In this document: positions 47,634 to 59,145 of the stretch, piece by piece
Layout of the letters: every line of letters starts with the position of its first letter
Numbering within the stretch: the first letter of the stretch is position 1
Assembly (NCBI GenBank): GCA_028671895.1
Contig: CM053806.1
Span: 26,191,001-26,255,000, forward strand
Direction: 5' to 3'
DNA: 64,000 nucleotides
Source: Oenanthe sinensis
Lineage: Eukaryota; Streptophyta; Magnoliopsida; Apiales; Apiaceae
Made by a program: the position numbers and the translations under genes
Notes under the pieces: model-generated
The model's database searches: none
The model's input: the letters and a program-made list of their open reading frames with translations, nothing else
Told to the model about the DNA's origin: nothing

Positions 47634-49176
47634 TGTAGTAATTGTGCTCTAGAGACAATACTTTTTATATTTTAAGGAAAATATTTATTATTAAGGATTA
47701 TGTTTTATTGATTATTATTTATTTATTATGTTTTGTTTACTGCGTAATAAATTGAAAGCATAGTAAATGTCCTTGGAATTTTGATACGTATTCTATATCT
47801 TTAAGTATGTGACTTAAAAATGAGATTATATGAATAGTATCTTATTCCTAAAATTCCCTAGTCGAGTATTATTATTTAAGGACAATAATAATGCACAAAG
47901 ACTAGTATGTTTCTTGACAGATGACCACATCTCATTGGTCATAGGTATGGGGATACTAAAGTCAAGAACATAAGTGCATGTATCAATGCATGGCACTGGA
48001 ATGACCCGCCGTGAGATTCTACATGTTAAGTAAGTGTCATGAGTAATTCTCACTGTGATAATGGTGTAATGATCCTTAGACCTGAAATCATTATATTTCT
48101 ATACGAGAATTAATATACTTTGATTACATTAAAAGTTACCTTTGACCGGGTGATGATAAAAGTGGACATTGGGTATATTATGAATCGTATGAGAAATATG
48201 AATGATCTAGATGAGATTTAATCCTCCTAATTTTAGAAGTGATATTATTGGCCTCTTGTTTGAGTGAGACTATGAAATGCACGGCCGTGCTCAAATGTTG
48301 ATTTGATTTTAATAGTCTACTCATCGATCAAGAAAATAAAGATTAAATTATGAAGAAGATGACACGAGACATGCCTTGAGTTTAATCTATAATATCAAGA
48401 TTAAAGGGATTATATTACATGGAACATTATTCACGAAAGGCTTAATCGAATCACCGATTTATTATTATTACTTGGGTAGCAATGATGTATTACTAGATGC
48501 CGCTCATTGTTTACAATTTTAATTAGATATTAAAATTGTTGCCAACGTAATAATAACCTACAGGGTCACACACAAAGAACGCTTGAAGGAGAAATAATTT
48601 AAATTATGAATTTAAATTAAATAAGTAATTTATTTTATTTATGATATTAATTAAGTATGACTTAATTAATTATATAAATAGAATAAATGAATTACTTAAA
48701 CTAATTCCAAAATTAATAATTAATTAATTAAGTGAGACTTAATTAAATAATTTAGAATTTTGGATTAGTATTAATTATAATTGGATTATAATTAGAAAAC
48801 TTATTCCTCTCTCTATATAATCTCTTTATGGGCTGATTTAATTAGATAGAGATTTTACAAAAAACCCTAGCCGCTCTGAGAGAGGAGGAAGATAGAGAGA
48901 GAAGAAGTTTTCGGGTGCTAGTACACATCAATCCTTCATGAAAAGTGTTCGTGTGGATACCGTAGAGCGTAGATCGCAAGAGCGGGATACGTGGTGATTA
49001 AACAAGCTTTGGACCTCCATTAATCTTCCATTAATGAACTGTTAAAGCTTTTAAAGGTATTTATTCTTTATCTCTGAATTAAATCTTTTATTTTCGCATG
49101 GATCCTGCGGAGGGTTTCGCTATTTTGATTTATTTTTCGCGTTTATTCCGCTGCGTTTGTGTCACGAAACCCTACA
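47634..49176 (+). repeat. D 3' LTR
   Basis: 1543 bp, TGTAGTAATTG...CCCTACA, nearly identical to 40414-41957. The small frames inside (47826-48053 and 49098-49352) are repeats of LTR sequence, not genes. Confidence 0.93.
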
Positions 49177-49181
49177 CCTTT

Positions 49182-51434
49182 CCCTTTGTCTTTACTCCCC
49201 ATATCAGCACCAGATTCTTTTTCTTGCTCTCGCACTATCATCTCCCCCTTAGTTGTGTTATCCTCCAAGACAGGGATTTGAGTAGTTTGAGATTTATCCT
49301 TTTCAAACAAATCTGTAACAAACTTCTTCATATCATTCTTGAAATTCTGTAAATCCTGCAACATGTTGTATTGAACAGATTTTATTTCCATAACATTGCT
49401 GTGAAATTCAGATTTCATTTCGGTGACAGTAGTCTCCAGGTTATAAACCCTTTGACTTAGAGATTGTGTGTGCATTGTTAGGGTATCTATTTGGCTGGTA
49501 GGTGTCTCACTGACAGGTTCTGTAGGTGTTTGTCTCTCAATTCTCTCGCTCGGTCTTAGAGGTGTGGGTGAATTATGATCACTCAAACGTTCTGTTGGTG
49601 TTTCACTCACTCTCATTGACTCCAGCAAGTCTTCTGTACCTGCAGTTAAAATCCTAAATGGCTCATCCGAAGAACTATTGCCAAGTAGTTGCTTCTCCTT
49701 TCCACTAATAGTGGTGGAGACCTCCTTATTAAGAGCCAAGAATGTTCCTCCTGGGGGGCTTATCACATTAGATCCTGTAATGTTTAGCAATGAAGGACCC
49801 GTGACTCCCGCAATAGCCTGTGAAGGCATGACCTGTACAGGATCTACCTGCATAGGTTCTGCTACAGTAGTAGCAACATCCGTCAATTCCTCCTGTGTGT
49901 GTGCTCCTTTCAGTGCAACATATAACTTGGTTGGAGGCTCAATTATTGACACTCTTTCAGATGCCCTGGCTGACGGACGAATTTCAATAGGTTCACCCTG
50001 TTGAGAGGATGTCCCCAGAGACTGTGTATTTGCCTTTTTCAGCTCTATGTCCTTTTGAGAGGGCATAGATGGGCTAACAGTTACCTCAGGTTCTTCTAAT
50101 CGACGTCTAGTCAGAGGTAGAGCTGTTTGGGTTCCCTCACCTTCCTTATGTGGTGCTTCTAAGGCACTATCTCCCTCACTCACAAATTTTCTTTTTAGGG
50201 GTTGGAGAGAAGATAAAGGTAAGGTGTTTATAGTGTTTGGTTCTGAGGCAGTGGTTAGAATCTGTTGGGTTTCAGATTCATTGCCTTGTCCTACAGCCAC
50301 AGAGGGCTCAGCTGATAGGTTCATGACACTTTCTCCAAAAAGATCTTGCAAATTAGAATAAGCTGAGGAGTCAGAGACATGAAGACTACCTTGAGTACTA
50401 CCTGTAGGAGTCCAATGATGATATGATTTCTGACTGTCAGCATGACCTATAGAATCTCCTCCAGATATACTTTGAAATCCATCTCCTGAAATTTGTAATT
50501 CCTCTGTCACCTGAACCACTTCCTCTTCTTGAGCTAAATCCTCTACAGGAGTAGCTACTGGAACTGATTCTTGCACTGGTTCAGGGACCTGATTATCTTC
50601 TTGAGGCCCTTGAGGCTCGTCTCTTTCCATGTCCACTACACAACCCTGCATGTATTCAGTCATTTGAGCAGGTGCTTCGTTGATGTAGTTTCTGTTATTG
50701 TTCAGAGTGTTGGCTATCCTGTTTTTCTGTTTCATACACAAAGAGGTAACACTACTAGTATATAGTAGTTTTTCCTCGTTAGTCGTTAGATCATTAAGGA
50801 TAAGCTGTAGGAATCGTGGAAAGTAACACTCCACATTAGTGACTTGAAGGTTTCTGTACTCCACCGATCCCATAACATACAACATCTGATTCAATAATAA
50901 CCTACCAAAATTTATCCTACAATTATTAGCAACACTGAAGCCTAAAGTTCGATAAAAACTTGAAATACTGTGTGTGTTGAACTTTTTGTAAGAGAAACAT
51001 TGCATAAGAGTGTGGAAAAAGAAATTTCATTCCTTAGGTAAATGATGTTTACACCTTTCACCCGAGTCGTGGAGATTAGGATTAACGTAGTTAATAGTCG
51101 TGAAGAACTGAGTTAATTGTTCGGAATTGGGATAAGGGACTAGATTATTCTCAGGGAATCTTAAGATACGATTCAAATCTAGCTCCGTCACCCGGATTTC
51201 CCGATTAGCAATACTAAATGTAAAAGCCAGTTCATCAACAGCTGAAGAGTTATATGCAGAACAGTAACAGTCTCGTAGCATATTATGATTTAATATCACG
51301 TCTGTTACTAAGGCATACCTCACTCGAGAATATTCGAGTAACACTCGTGCCCAGGCCCGATAATTAGCAGGAAGGGACTGAATGTCAAACTCGGCAACTA
51401 AATTCGTTTTGGTAATAGTAAAAATTCCAACCAT
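49182..51434 (-). pseudogene. C third ORF, N-terminal half
   Basis: ATG at 51434 (MVGIFTITKTNLVAEF). One TGA at 51027-51029 interrupts it. At the aligned position A2 also has TGA, while A1 has TGG (Trp) in the same E-W-x-FFF phrase. Downstream the frame stays open to the D insertion (49177). The N-terminal 200 residues align with A2 ORF3 in pattern (RILRFPENNLVPYP, then NFFFHTLMQCF, then YFPRFLQLIL). The rest is low-complexity, rich in Pro, Glu, Ser and Thr (repeated ETPT and PSERIE-like units), with a coiled coil near residues 650-720 (LSQRVYNLETTVTEMKSEF). There is no signal peptide or membrane segment. Function unknown. Confidence 0.8.
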
Positions 51435-53154
51435 TTTTAACTAGTAAAAATTATCGAAAATTTTAATTTTAAACAATTAATTACGAATTTAATTAGACTC
51501 GATAACGAACCGAAAACACTAAAATTCAAAACTCCTCCAAAAATCGTGAAAAAAATATATGCTAAACTAGGAGAGATTTGAATGGTGAAACTATTTTTTT
51601 GTGATTTTTGGACCTCAAACAAACCCTAGAAAAAATCCCAAAGTTTGAAATACCCGAAACAAAACTGAAACCAAACGATACAAGACTGGTATCAAATAAT
51701 TCGGGATGACTGGATCTACAATTCTATCGGTTTAGATTTTCAAAACTAGTACTAAAATGGTAGAAAATGAGGAAAGAAAATCAATTTTCCGGGTCGATGG
51801 TTATAACAGCAGCTGAGTAGTGTAACTAGCGAGAGAAAGCAACATATATATATTTTTAGTTAACTTAACTGGCGAGATGGGAAAGAAAGAAAAAAACAAA
51901 AAAAATCTGCCACCTGCCACTAGTCACTTCGATACTTTAGTATAATATATATATATATATATACTCTGCTGCCCTGTTAGTCCACTGCCACTTCGATGGT
52001 TACATTTTATATATATTTTGTTTTTGTTTTTTTGTTTTTGTTTTTGTTTTTTTATTTTTTAAGCAACTCGATGGTTAGCAAAAATAATAAAATAAAAGTA
52101 ACTATCGAGATGTACACTAATATATAATACGTAACTATCGAAAGATTAATTAATAAAATTATTCACTTCGACGGTTAGCTAAAAAATTAACTATCGAAGC
52201 AGATAAAATAATTAACCAGATAGATATAGTAACTATCGAGATGGATAGTTATTTATTTATTTATTTATTATATATTAACCAAAAGACTACTTCGACTGTT
52301 ATAATATAATATATTTTTTTATAACTATCGAGTACTGTTTAAAACCACTTCGATGGTTACGAAAAAAAAAATATCTAATTGTAACTGTCGAGAGTTTGCT
52401 AATTTAAAATAATAATAAAAAGCATTTAAATACACTTACCAAATAATTTCAAATATTCATAAAATTAATTAAATAGAGATTTCTTAAATTAAAGAATTAA
52501 TATTCCTACAATAGAAATATTAGAAGCTTAATTTGAAAATAACTATCGAATTAATAATAATTCAATTTGAAATCCACAAACAGACAATATTAATAATTAT
52601 AATAATAATACTAATAAACACAGGTGGTTGCTTTAAAATCTTTGGAACCAAAAAATTTTTTTGTTCCATATTCTGTTACTTTTGAAATTTCCAAAAATTT
52701 TAAACCAACCCAATCACAATCCAAACGATCATACAAGCATACTATGAATAATCATACAGACAGTTATGCAAAATAAGATCATGAAAAGTAATTGCTACAC
52801 ATTTTTTCCAGTGATAACCAGTACATTAAATAAGCAAGTCTGTACAACCAATTTCTCACTAAAGATCACAACCTGTCTGATATAGAATCTCTCAGCCAGA
52901 TCTCATCACATTGAAATCCACCAATTAATTCTAAACCACAGACTGTTATGCTTCTTGTTAACTACAAACACTTATGTAGCAGTTAACTACTTATGTTATA
53001 TCGAATAATTACCACAAAGCATAACTGGTATACTTAGGATAATTAATATTGATATTCATAAGCCCGAGATTATAAGTTAGATTGGAGGTCACAAGTCCTT
53101 TGGATATAAAAATTCAATAACTTGTGAATCCATACAACTCCTCGCAAACAAAAA
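51435..53154 (-). promoter_or_regulatory. C pol-to-ORF3 spacer with AAC(C/T)(A/G)TCGA motif array
   Basis: Non-coding, 1.7 kb. Between about 51795 and 52550 it holds roughly fourteen copies of the motif found in the C LTR, in both orientations (AACTATCGA and TCGATGGTTA forms). Simple repeats are also present: TA around 51943-51962 and a T/G-rich run at 52015-52060. The remainder (52600-53150) has no recognised feature. The shared motif suggests an LTR-like internal control region for the third ORF; inference only. Confidence 0.55.
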
Positions 53155-56100
53155 TTAATTTAAATTTAACATCCCTAATTCACTAACCAACCTAGAGAAA
53201 GTGGATTCGTCTAGTGGTTTCGTGAAGATGTCTGCAAGTTGTTGTTCTGTGGGTACAAAATGCAACTCCACAATTCCATTCATGACATGCTCTCGTATAA
53301 AGTGATACCTGATATCAATGTGCTTGGTTCGTGAGTGCTGAACCGGATTGTTGGTTATAGCTATGGCGCTTGTGTTGTCGCAGAATATTGGAATCTTGTT
53401 CAACATAAAGCCATAGTCTTGGAGTTGGTTTCTCATCCATAGGATCTGAGCACAACAGCTACCTGCTGCGATGTATTCTGTCTCTGCTGTTGAGGTAGAC
53501 ACTGAGTGCTGCTTCTTGCTATACCATGAGACCAATCTTCTTCCCAAGAATTGACAGCTTCCAGAAGTACTCTTCCTGTCAATCTTACAACCTGCAAAAT
53601 CCGAGTCTGTATAGCCGATTAGGTCAAAACCAGTACCTTTAGGATACCAAATTCTCAAATTTGGAGTACCCTTCAGGTATCTAAATATTCTTTTGACAGC
53701 TATAAGGTGAGACTCTTTTGGGTTAGCTTGGAACCGTGCACATAGGCAAGTTGAAAACATAATATCTGGCCTACTTGCAGTTAAGTAAAGTAGAGATCCA
53801 ATCATACCTCTGTAGCTTGTGATGTCGACAGATTTACCTGATTTGTCCTCATCAAGCTTTTTGGCAGTTGGCATTGGAGTCTTGGCGGGGGCTGAATCTT
53901 CAAGTCCATACTTCTTTAGAAGATCTCTGATGTACTTTGCCTGGCAAATGAAGATCCCATCTTTCTTCTGACTCACTTGTAGTCCAAGGAAGAAAGTAAG
54001 CTCGCCCATCATACTCATCTCGTACCAACTCTGCATTAACTTAGCAAATCTCTTGCATAGCTCATCATTAGTAGAACCGAATATAATATCATCAACATAC
54101 ACTTGAACTAATATCAAGTTATTTTTATGCATTTTATGAAAGAGAGTCTTATCTATAACACCTCTGATAAAACCATTTTCAATTAAAAATTCAGATAGTG
54201 TTTCATACCATGTTCGAGGCGCCTGCTTGAGTCCATAAAGAGCTTTAAAAAGGAAGTACACAAAGTCCATATGATCTTTGTTCTCGAAACCCGGAGGTTG
54301 CTCTACATATACTTCTTCTTCCAGCTCCCCATTCAGGAATGCACTCTTCACATCCATTTGATAAACTTTAAAGTCTGAATGTGTTGCGAATGCCAAAAAC
54401 ATCCTGATGGCTTCAAGTCTTGCTACTGGTGCATAGGTCTGGTCATAATCTATTCCTTCTTCTTGAGAATACCCCTTAGCAACCAGTCTGGCCTTGTTCC
54501 TCGTAACAATGCCATCTTCATCCAACTTATTCCTGAATACCCATTTAGTGCCAATAACAGATTTGTCTTTAGGTCTGGGTACCAGTTTCCAAACTTTCTG
54601 CCTATCAAACTGATTGAGTTCATCTTGCATCGCAATCACCCAATCTGGATCTTCTAGAGCATCTTCAACCTTTTTAGGTTCTTCCTCTGATAGAAAACCA
54701 GAGTACATACATTCATTTTCCGTTGCTCTTTTAGTTCTCACACCACTCTCTGGGTCACCAATGATTAATTCAAAGGGATGATCTCTGTTCCATACCCTAT
54801 GTCTAGGCAGATTAGCCCTTGATGATTGTCCTTCTTCGTAGTTGTGTTGAGAGCGACTAGCTGATCCTTCTTCACCTCCCCATGAGTTGCTGCCTTCATT
54901 ATTTGATGATCCACCAGTTGAGCTAGCAGGTTCAGTAACAGACTGATTTTGAAATACAGACTGTGACTGTGACTGTGTGGTATTACCAACACTTCCACTG
55001 CTTTGCTCTGGATTATCAATCTCCGTGTGTTCATGATTACCAGATGCAGCACCAGGTACGTCTTCATCTCCTAAGTAGTATTCTGATAGATTTTCAATTT
55101 CCAGAGATTCAGAATTTTTATCATTTTGAAGACTTGGGAGTTTGGTGTCGTCAAACGTTACATTAAGGCTTTCAATGACCTTATGAGTTTCAATCACATA
55201 TACCCTGTACGCCTTAGACTCAAGTGAGTAACCAAGAAAAATGCCTTCATCTGCTTTAGCATCAAACTTGCCCAGATGTTCATCTTTCAATACATATCAT
55301 TTTCCACCAAACACATGAAAGTACTTCAGTGATGGCTTTCTGTTGGTCATAACCTTATATGATGTCTTTTCTAAGTCTTTGTTGATTAGGGTTCTGTTCT
55401 GAGTGTAACAAGCTGTGTTGACTGCTTCTGCCCAAAAGTATGTAGGTAGCTTTGACTGGCTTAGCATTGTCCTTGCTGCTTCAATCAAAGTCCTATTTTT
55501 CCTTTCTACCACTCCATTCTGCTGTGGAGTTCTAGGGGCTGAGTATTGTCTTGAAATGCCTCGCTCCGTGCAGAATTCATTTAGAACTGCATTTCTGAAT
55601 TCAGTTCCATTATCTGATATTATTATCCGCACAGGCAATCCAGCTTCCACTTCAGTCTTTTTAATGTGATCGATTACCATTTGAGGTGCTTCATCCTTAG
55701 AATGCAAAAACAACACCCACGTGTACTTTGAGTAGTCTTCGACAATCACTAATGCATATTTCTTCTTTGAAACTGATATGACATTAACCGGTCCAAACAG
55801 ATCCATATGAATCAACTGGAGAGGTTCGCTGATGCTTGACATATCCTTACTTCTATGTGACGCCTTCTTTAACTTACCCTTTTCACATGCTTCACAGAGT
55901 CCTTCTTGGTAGAATTCCATCTGTGGTAACCCTCTCATCAATTCTCTTCTAACTAAAGAATTCATTGTCTTAAAGTTCAGGTGAGAGAGTTTTCTGTGCC
56001 ATAACCAACTTAATTCAGAGGATGCTCTACTATAGAAACAATTTGTTTCTCCTCTGCTTGCAGTGTTTAAGTCAGCTAAGAACAGATTTCCTTTTCTTAC

Positions 56101-56463
56101 TCCTTTAAGAGCAAGCTTTTCATCTTTCCTATTGGTGATCATACACTTTTCCTTCCTGAAGTCCACATTATATCATTTATCTGTAAATTGACTGACGCTC
56201 AGCAAGTTGTGCTTCAGACCGTCAACAAGAGAGATATTTTCAATGATGACATTTCCAACTTCCAGACTACCATATCCCTTAGTAAAGCCTTTGTTGTCAT
56301 CTCCAAAGGTTACAACTGGGCCGGTCTTCTCAACCACATTGGTCAGCAGGGACTTGTCTCCTGTCATGTGCCTTGAACATCCACTATCCAGAATCCACAT
56401 GACTTTTTCATTAGTATCTATGCCCTGCAACCACAAAGTGATTAAGGTTTCTTTGGCACCCAA
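53155..56463 (-). pseudogene. C pol: protease, integrase, RT, RNase H; two in-frame TGA codons
   Basis: One reading frame from 56463 to 53155, broken only by TGA at 56173-56175 and TGA at 55297-55299. Protease WILDSGCSRHMTG carries the DSG catalytic site. The zinc-binding GAG-pre-integrase region has WHRKLSHLNF and CEACEKGK. The integrase triad is D in LIHMDLFGPVN, D in IISDNGTEF and E in QQNGVVERKNRT. The RT has QMDVKSAFLNGELEEEV and YVDDIIFGS; RNase H has YTDSDFAGCK, STAETEYIAAG and FCDNTSAIAI. All catalytic residues are present. Both stops occur in an AAA-TGA-TAT context, where relatives encode Gly and Cys. The frame differs from gag. It could make a polyprotein only with readthrough or frame change, so it is listed as broken. 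Confidence 0.88.
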
Positions 56464-58988
56464 ACTTGTTTGGGTCCAAGAAATTTAGAGGTTCTTGCAG
56501 ATGGTGTAATAGGTTCAGTTTTCACATCTTTAAGTTCTACTTTGACTGAACTCGAATCATGTTCCTTTGCCTTGACAGATTTGTCTTTTGGCTTAGGAGA
56601 TTGAGTCTCCTTCCTAACCTTAGGAGGACTAGCAGTCTTTGCCCTTACCTTTTTCTTATTCATGCTTCTTTCTATGCCTATGCAATTACTAGAAGTAGAT
56701 GCATTCATCAAATTAAAATAAGCATGCATAATATTAAAAGCACATGGCATACATCCAGTAATACCGCAAGGCAAATGAAAACTATTCATGCTAAACATGT
56801 TCTGCACAACAGGAACATCAGATTCTACTTTAACCTTATTACATGCATGACTAAGGTGTCCAGCAGAATTGCAATTAGTACACAATTTCCTAGGTGCAGT
56901 GGGTGCAGGTGTAGCAGAATTAGCAATTTTAACACCTACTTTCCCATTCCTATTACTATTTGACTTGTTCTTGTTACCACCTAATTCAGTTTTAGCAGAT
57001 TCAGTTTTAACTGGCTCATTAGGTGTAACTTCTTCTACATTATTTTCCTCAACTTCTTTCTCTTTTAACTTATCCTCAACAAGCATTTCTTGTTTCCATA
57101 CGATAGTATCTTCGTCTAAGGGTTCTGAGAGTGGGAGCTTAAAGATAGGATTACTACTCTTCTTAATGACAAAAGGAACATTTTCATTTTCTAATAATAC
57201 AGTACTAGAAGCATTGAAAGTTATATTCCTTTTATCCTTCTTGTTTTTCCTTTTATGTTCATCGTAGTCAAAGCCTTTACATGTTTTATTATCTAAGCTC
57301 TGCTTATCCATTATGTCTTTAGCAATATTAGCTGAGTTCTTAAAAGCTTCCAATTTTAACTCTAGCTCAGAAATCTTAGCCATAAGTGTTGTCTCAACCT
57401 TTGCATTACAGTTAACCTTATTCTCTAAATATTCATTTCTTTCCTTAAGGTCATTAACTGTGATTCCTACAAGCTCTAGTTGTTCCTTTCCAGATTCTAG
57501 CTTTTTAATCTTCGCAACTAGTCTAGCATTTTCTGCTTCAGAAGCTAGCATGCTTGTATGAATGTTAAACATCTTTATACTCAAGTCATTAACAGTATTT
57601 TTATATTCAGATAGAGACATATCTACAGTGGTGAGAATAGGTACTTGTGATGATGATGGAGATTCTTCTGAAGTGTCTGCCATTAATGCAAGATTTCCAT
57701 ATTCTTCTTCTTCAGAATCTGTGTCATCCCAGCTTCTACCTTCAACAATGTAAGCCTTGCCTTGTTGTTTTGCAACCAAAGCATCCAATCTCTGTTTCAA
57801 CTTCTCATTCTCCCTTTTTAACTCATCATAGCTTTTCTTCTCGTATGAACTCTTCTTCTCGTAAACCTTCTTGTCTTTTGCTTGTCTCGGTTTCTTACAT
57901 TCAGTGGCGAAATGCCCTAGTTCATTGCAGTTGTAGCACCGGAACTTACTACGGTCTACCATGTTTGACTTGTAACCACCTCTTGAGTTGGATCCCGAAA
58001 ATGATCCTGTCTTCTGAAATCTGCAAACAAAACTTTTCTTGTACTTGGGATTCCTTCTGAATCTTATATGCTTGAAACGCCCTGCCAAGTATGCCATAGA
58101 TTTGTCTTCCATCTCATCAAGCTCTTCCAATGTATAAAAATCATCTTCCTCTTCAGCTTGTGATTCTGTAGCCATTTCAGCTTCAATGATCAATTCTCCA
58201 CCAATCTTGGTTTCAACGACCTTTGCTTCAGAAGTTTTAACTTCATCTGCCACAAGAGCTGTGGTCTTCATTAGTGTTGCACTCTTACTGTCCACTGAGC
58301 CAGAACCATAGATAATCAACCTCTGTTCTTGTTCCATTTCATAAGTCTTCAATTTTTCATATAGCTTTTCAAGGGGCATGACATTGAAGTTGTCCCTTTC
58401 TCTAATTGAAGAAACTTTATGCTCAATATGATGTGGAAGAGTCAACATAAACTTCCTGTTCGTTTCCCTTAACGGATAGTTCTTCCCCTGGATACTCAAT
58501 TCATTTAACAATTTATTATATCGCTCAAAGACTTGAGTGATTGTTTCTCCAGGAGTAGATTTGAACGCTTCATATCTTGATGTCAGTATATCCAACCGGT
58601 TCTCTTTTACTTCTTCTGTTCCTTCCATAATCAGTTCGATGGTTTCCCACATGTGCTTTCCAGATATACAATTTAAAATTTGATGGCACATGTCTTCATC
58701 CATTGAGTCAACAATAATCAACTGAAGGCCTGTGTCCAATGCAACAATTTCTTTCTCTGTATCAGTGAACTCTGTAGGATCCTTTGGAGTAGACCTTTGA
58801 GGAACTCTTACTCCGTCCACTGTAGATTCAGGAATCATCTTCATTGGTACAAACGGTCCGTTCTCTAAGATACCCATGTACAACAGATTTACAACCTTAA
58901 TAAACAAGGTCATCTTCTTTTTCCAGAGATTATAATTCACTCTATCAAGCTGAGGAACCTTAATACTTCCTACTTTCTGAGAACTCAT
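56442..58988 (-). CDS. C gag polyprotein, intact 848 residues
   Basis: Structural protein that would assemble the virus-like particle and bind element RNA. ATG at 58988 (MSSQKVGSIKVPQLDRVN). Residues 1-45 are the N-terminal LDRVNYNLWKKKM segment typical of plant copia gag; about 60-220 is the UBN2-type gag domain (FERYNKLLNELSIQG, MLTLPHHIEHKVSSIRERD). A CCHC knuckle, CYNCNELGHFATEC, lies at about residues 351-364. A long heptad-rich region follows (about 440-570), then a second knuckle CTNCNSAGHLSHAC near residue 700 and a Lys-rich tail ending GPKQVWVPKKP. No internal stop. Pol follows in the -1 frame, with a splice-acceptor-like TTGCAG-GG at the junction. It is the only complete element gene in the window. 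Confidence 0.88.
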   Translation of the reverse strand: MSSQKVGSIKVPQLDRVNYNLWKKKMTLFIKVVNLLYMGILENGPFVPMKMIPESTVDGVRVPQRSTPKDPTEFTDTEKEIVALDTGLQLIIVDSMDEDMCHQILNCISGKHMWETIELIMEGTEEVKENRLDILTSRYEAFKSTPGETITQVFERYNKLLNELSIQGKNYPLRETNRKFMLTLPHHIEHKVSSIRERDNFNVMPLEKLYEKLKTYEMEQEQRLIIYGSGSVDSKSATLMKTTALVADEVKTSEAKVVETKIGGELIIEAEMATESQAEEEDDFYTLEELDEMEDKSMAYLAGRFKHIRFRRNPKYKKSFVCRFQKTGSFSGSNSRGGYKSNMVDRSKFRCYNCNELGHFATECKKPRQAKDKKVYEKKSSYEKKSYDELKRENEKLKQRLDALVAKQQGKAYIVEGRSWDDTDSEEEEYGNLALMADTSEESPSSSQVPILTTVDMSLSEYKNTVNDLSIKMFNIHTSMLASEAENARLVAKIKKLESGKEQLELVGITVNDLKERNEYLENKVNCNAKVETTLMAKISELELKLEAFKNSANIAKDIMDKQSLDNKTCKGFDYDEHKRKNKKDKRNITFNASSTVLLENENVPFVIKKSSNPIFKLPLSEPLDEDTIVWKQEMLVEDKLKEKEVEENNVEEVTPNEPVKTESAKTELGGNKNKSNSNRNGKVGVKIANSATPAPTAPRKLCTNCNSAGHLSHACNKVKVESDVPVVQNMFSMNSFHLPCGITGCMPCAFNIMHAYFNLMNASTSSNCIGIERSMNKKKVRAKTASPPKVRKETQSPKPKDKSVKAKEHDSSSVKVELKDVKTEPITPSARTSKFLGPKQVWVPKKP

Positions 58989-59131
58989 GATATTGAACTT
59001 TTCAAAATTATTTAAAGTACAAAAAATTTCTGAGTGAAATATTTTGAAAATTAAAAAATTCGCGAAAAAATTCCAGAAGCTTAATACTGAAGTCCGAACA
59101 ATAGATCCTGATTTGTAAACTCAATCAGTAA

Positions 59132-59143
59132 GCTCTGATACCA
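59132..59143 (-). other. C primer-binding site (initiator tRNA-Met)
   Basis: TGGTATCAGAGC on the minus strand, a perfect match to the canonical site, two bases from the 5' LTR. The leader from here to the gag ATG is only about 150 bases. Confidence 0.93.
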
Positions 59144-59145
59144 AT

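Larger units (their letters stand above)
40414..49176 (+). mobile_element. Element D: defective Ty1/copia retrotransposon nested in C ORF3
   Basis: LTRs 40414-41957 and 47634-49176 differ at about eight positions plus one single-base indel near the first bases. Target duplication CCTTT at 40409-40413 and 49177-49181. Plus orientation, opposite to C. The order of gag remnant, zinc knuckle, integrase remnant, RT and RNase H is copia. Coding regions are broken many times although the LTRs are nearly identical, so the copy was probably mobilised by proteins made elsewhere. Confidence 0.94.

Noticed and set aside
49182..51434. Calling the post-pol ORF an envelope gene
   Set aside because: No signal peptide, membrane anchor or cleavage motif was visible. 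Position alone is not enough, so it is described as a third ORF of unknown function.
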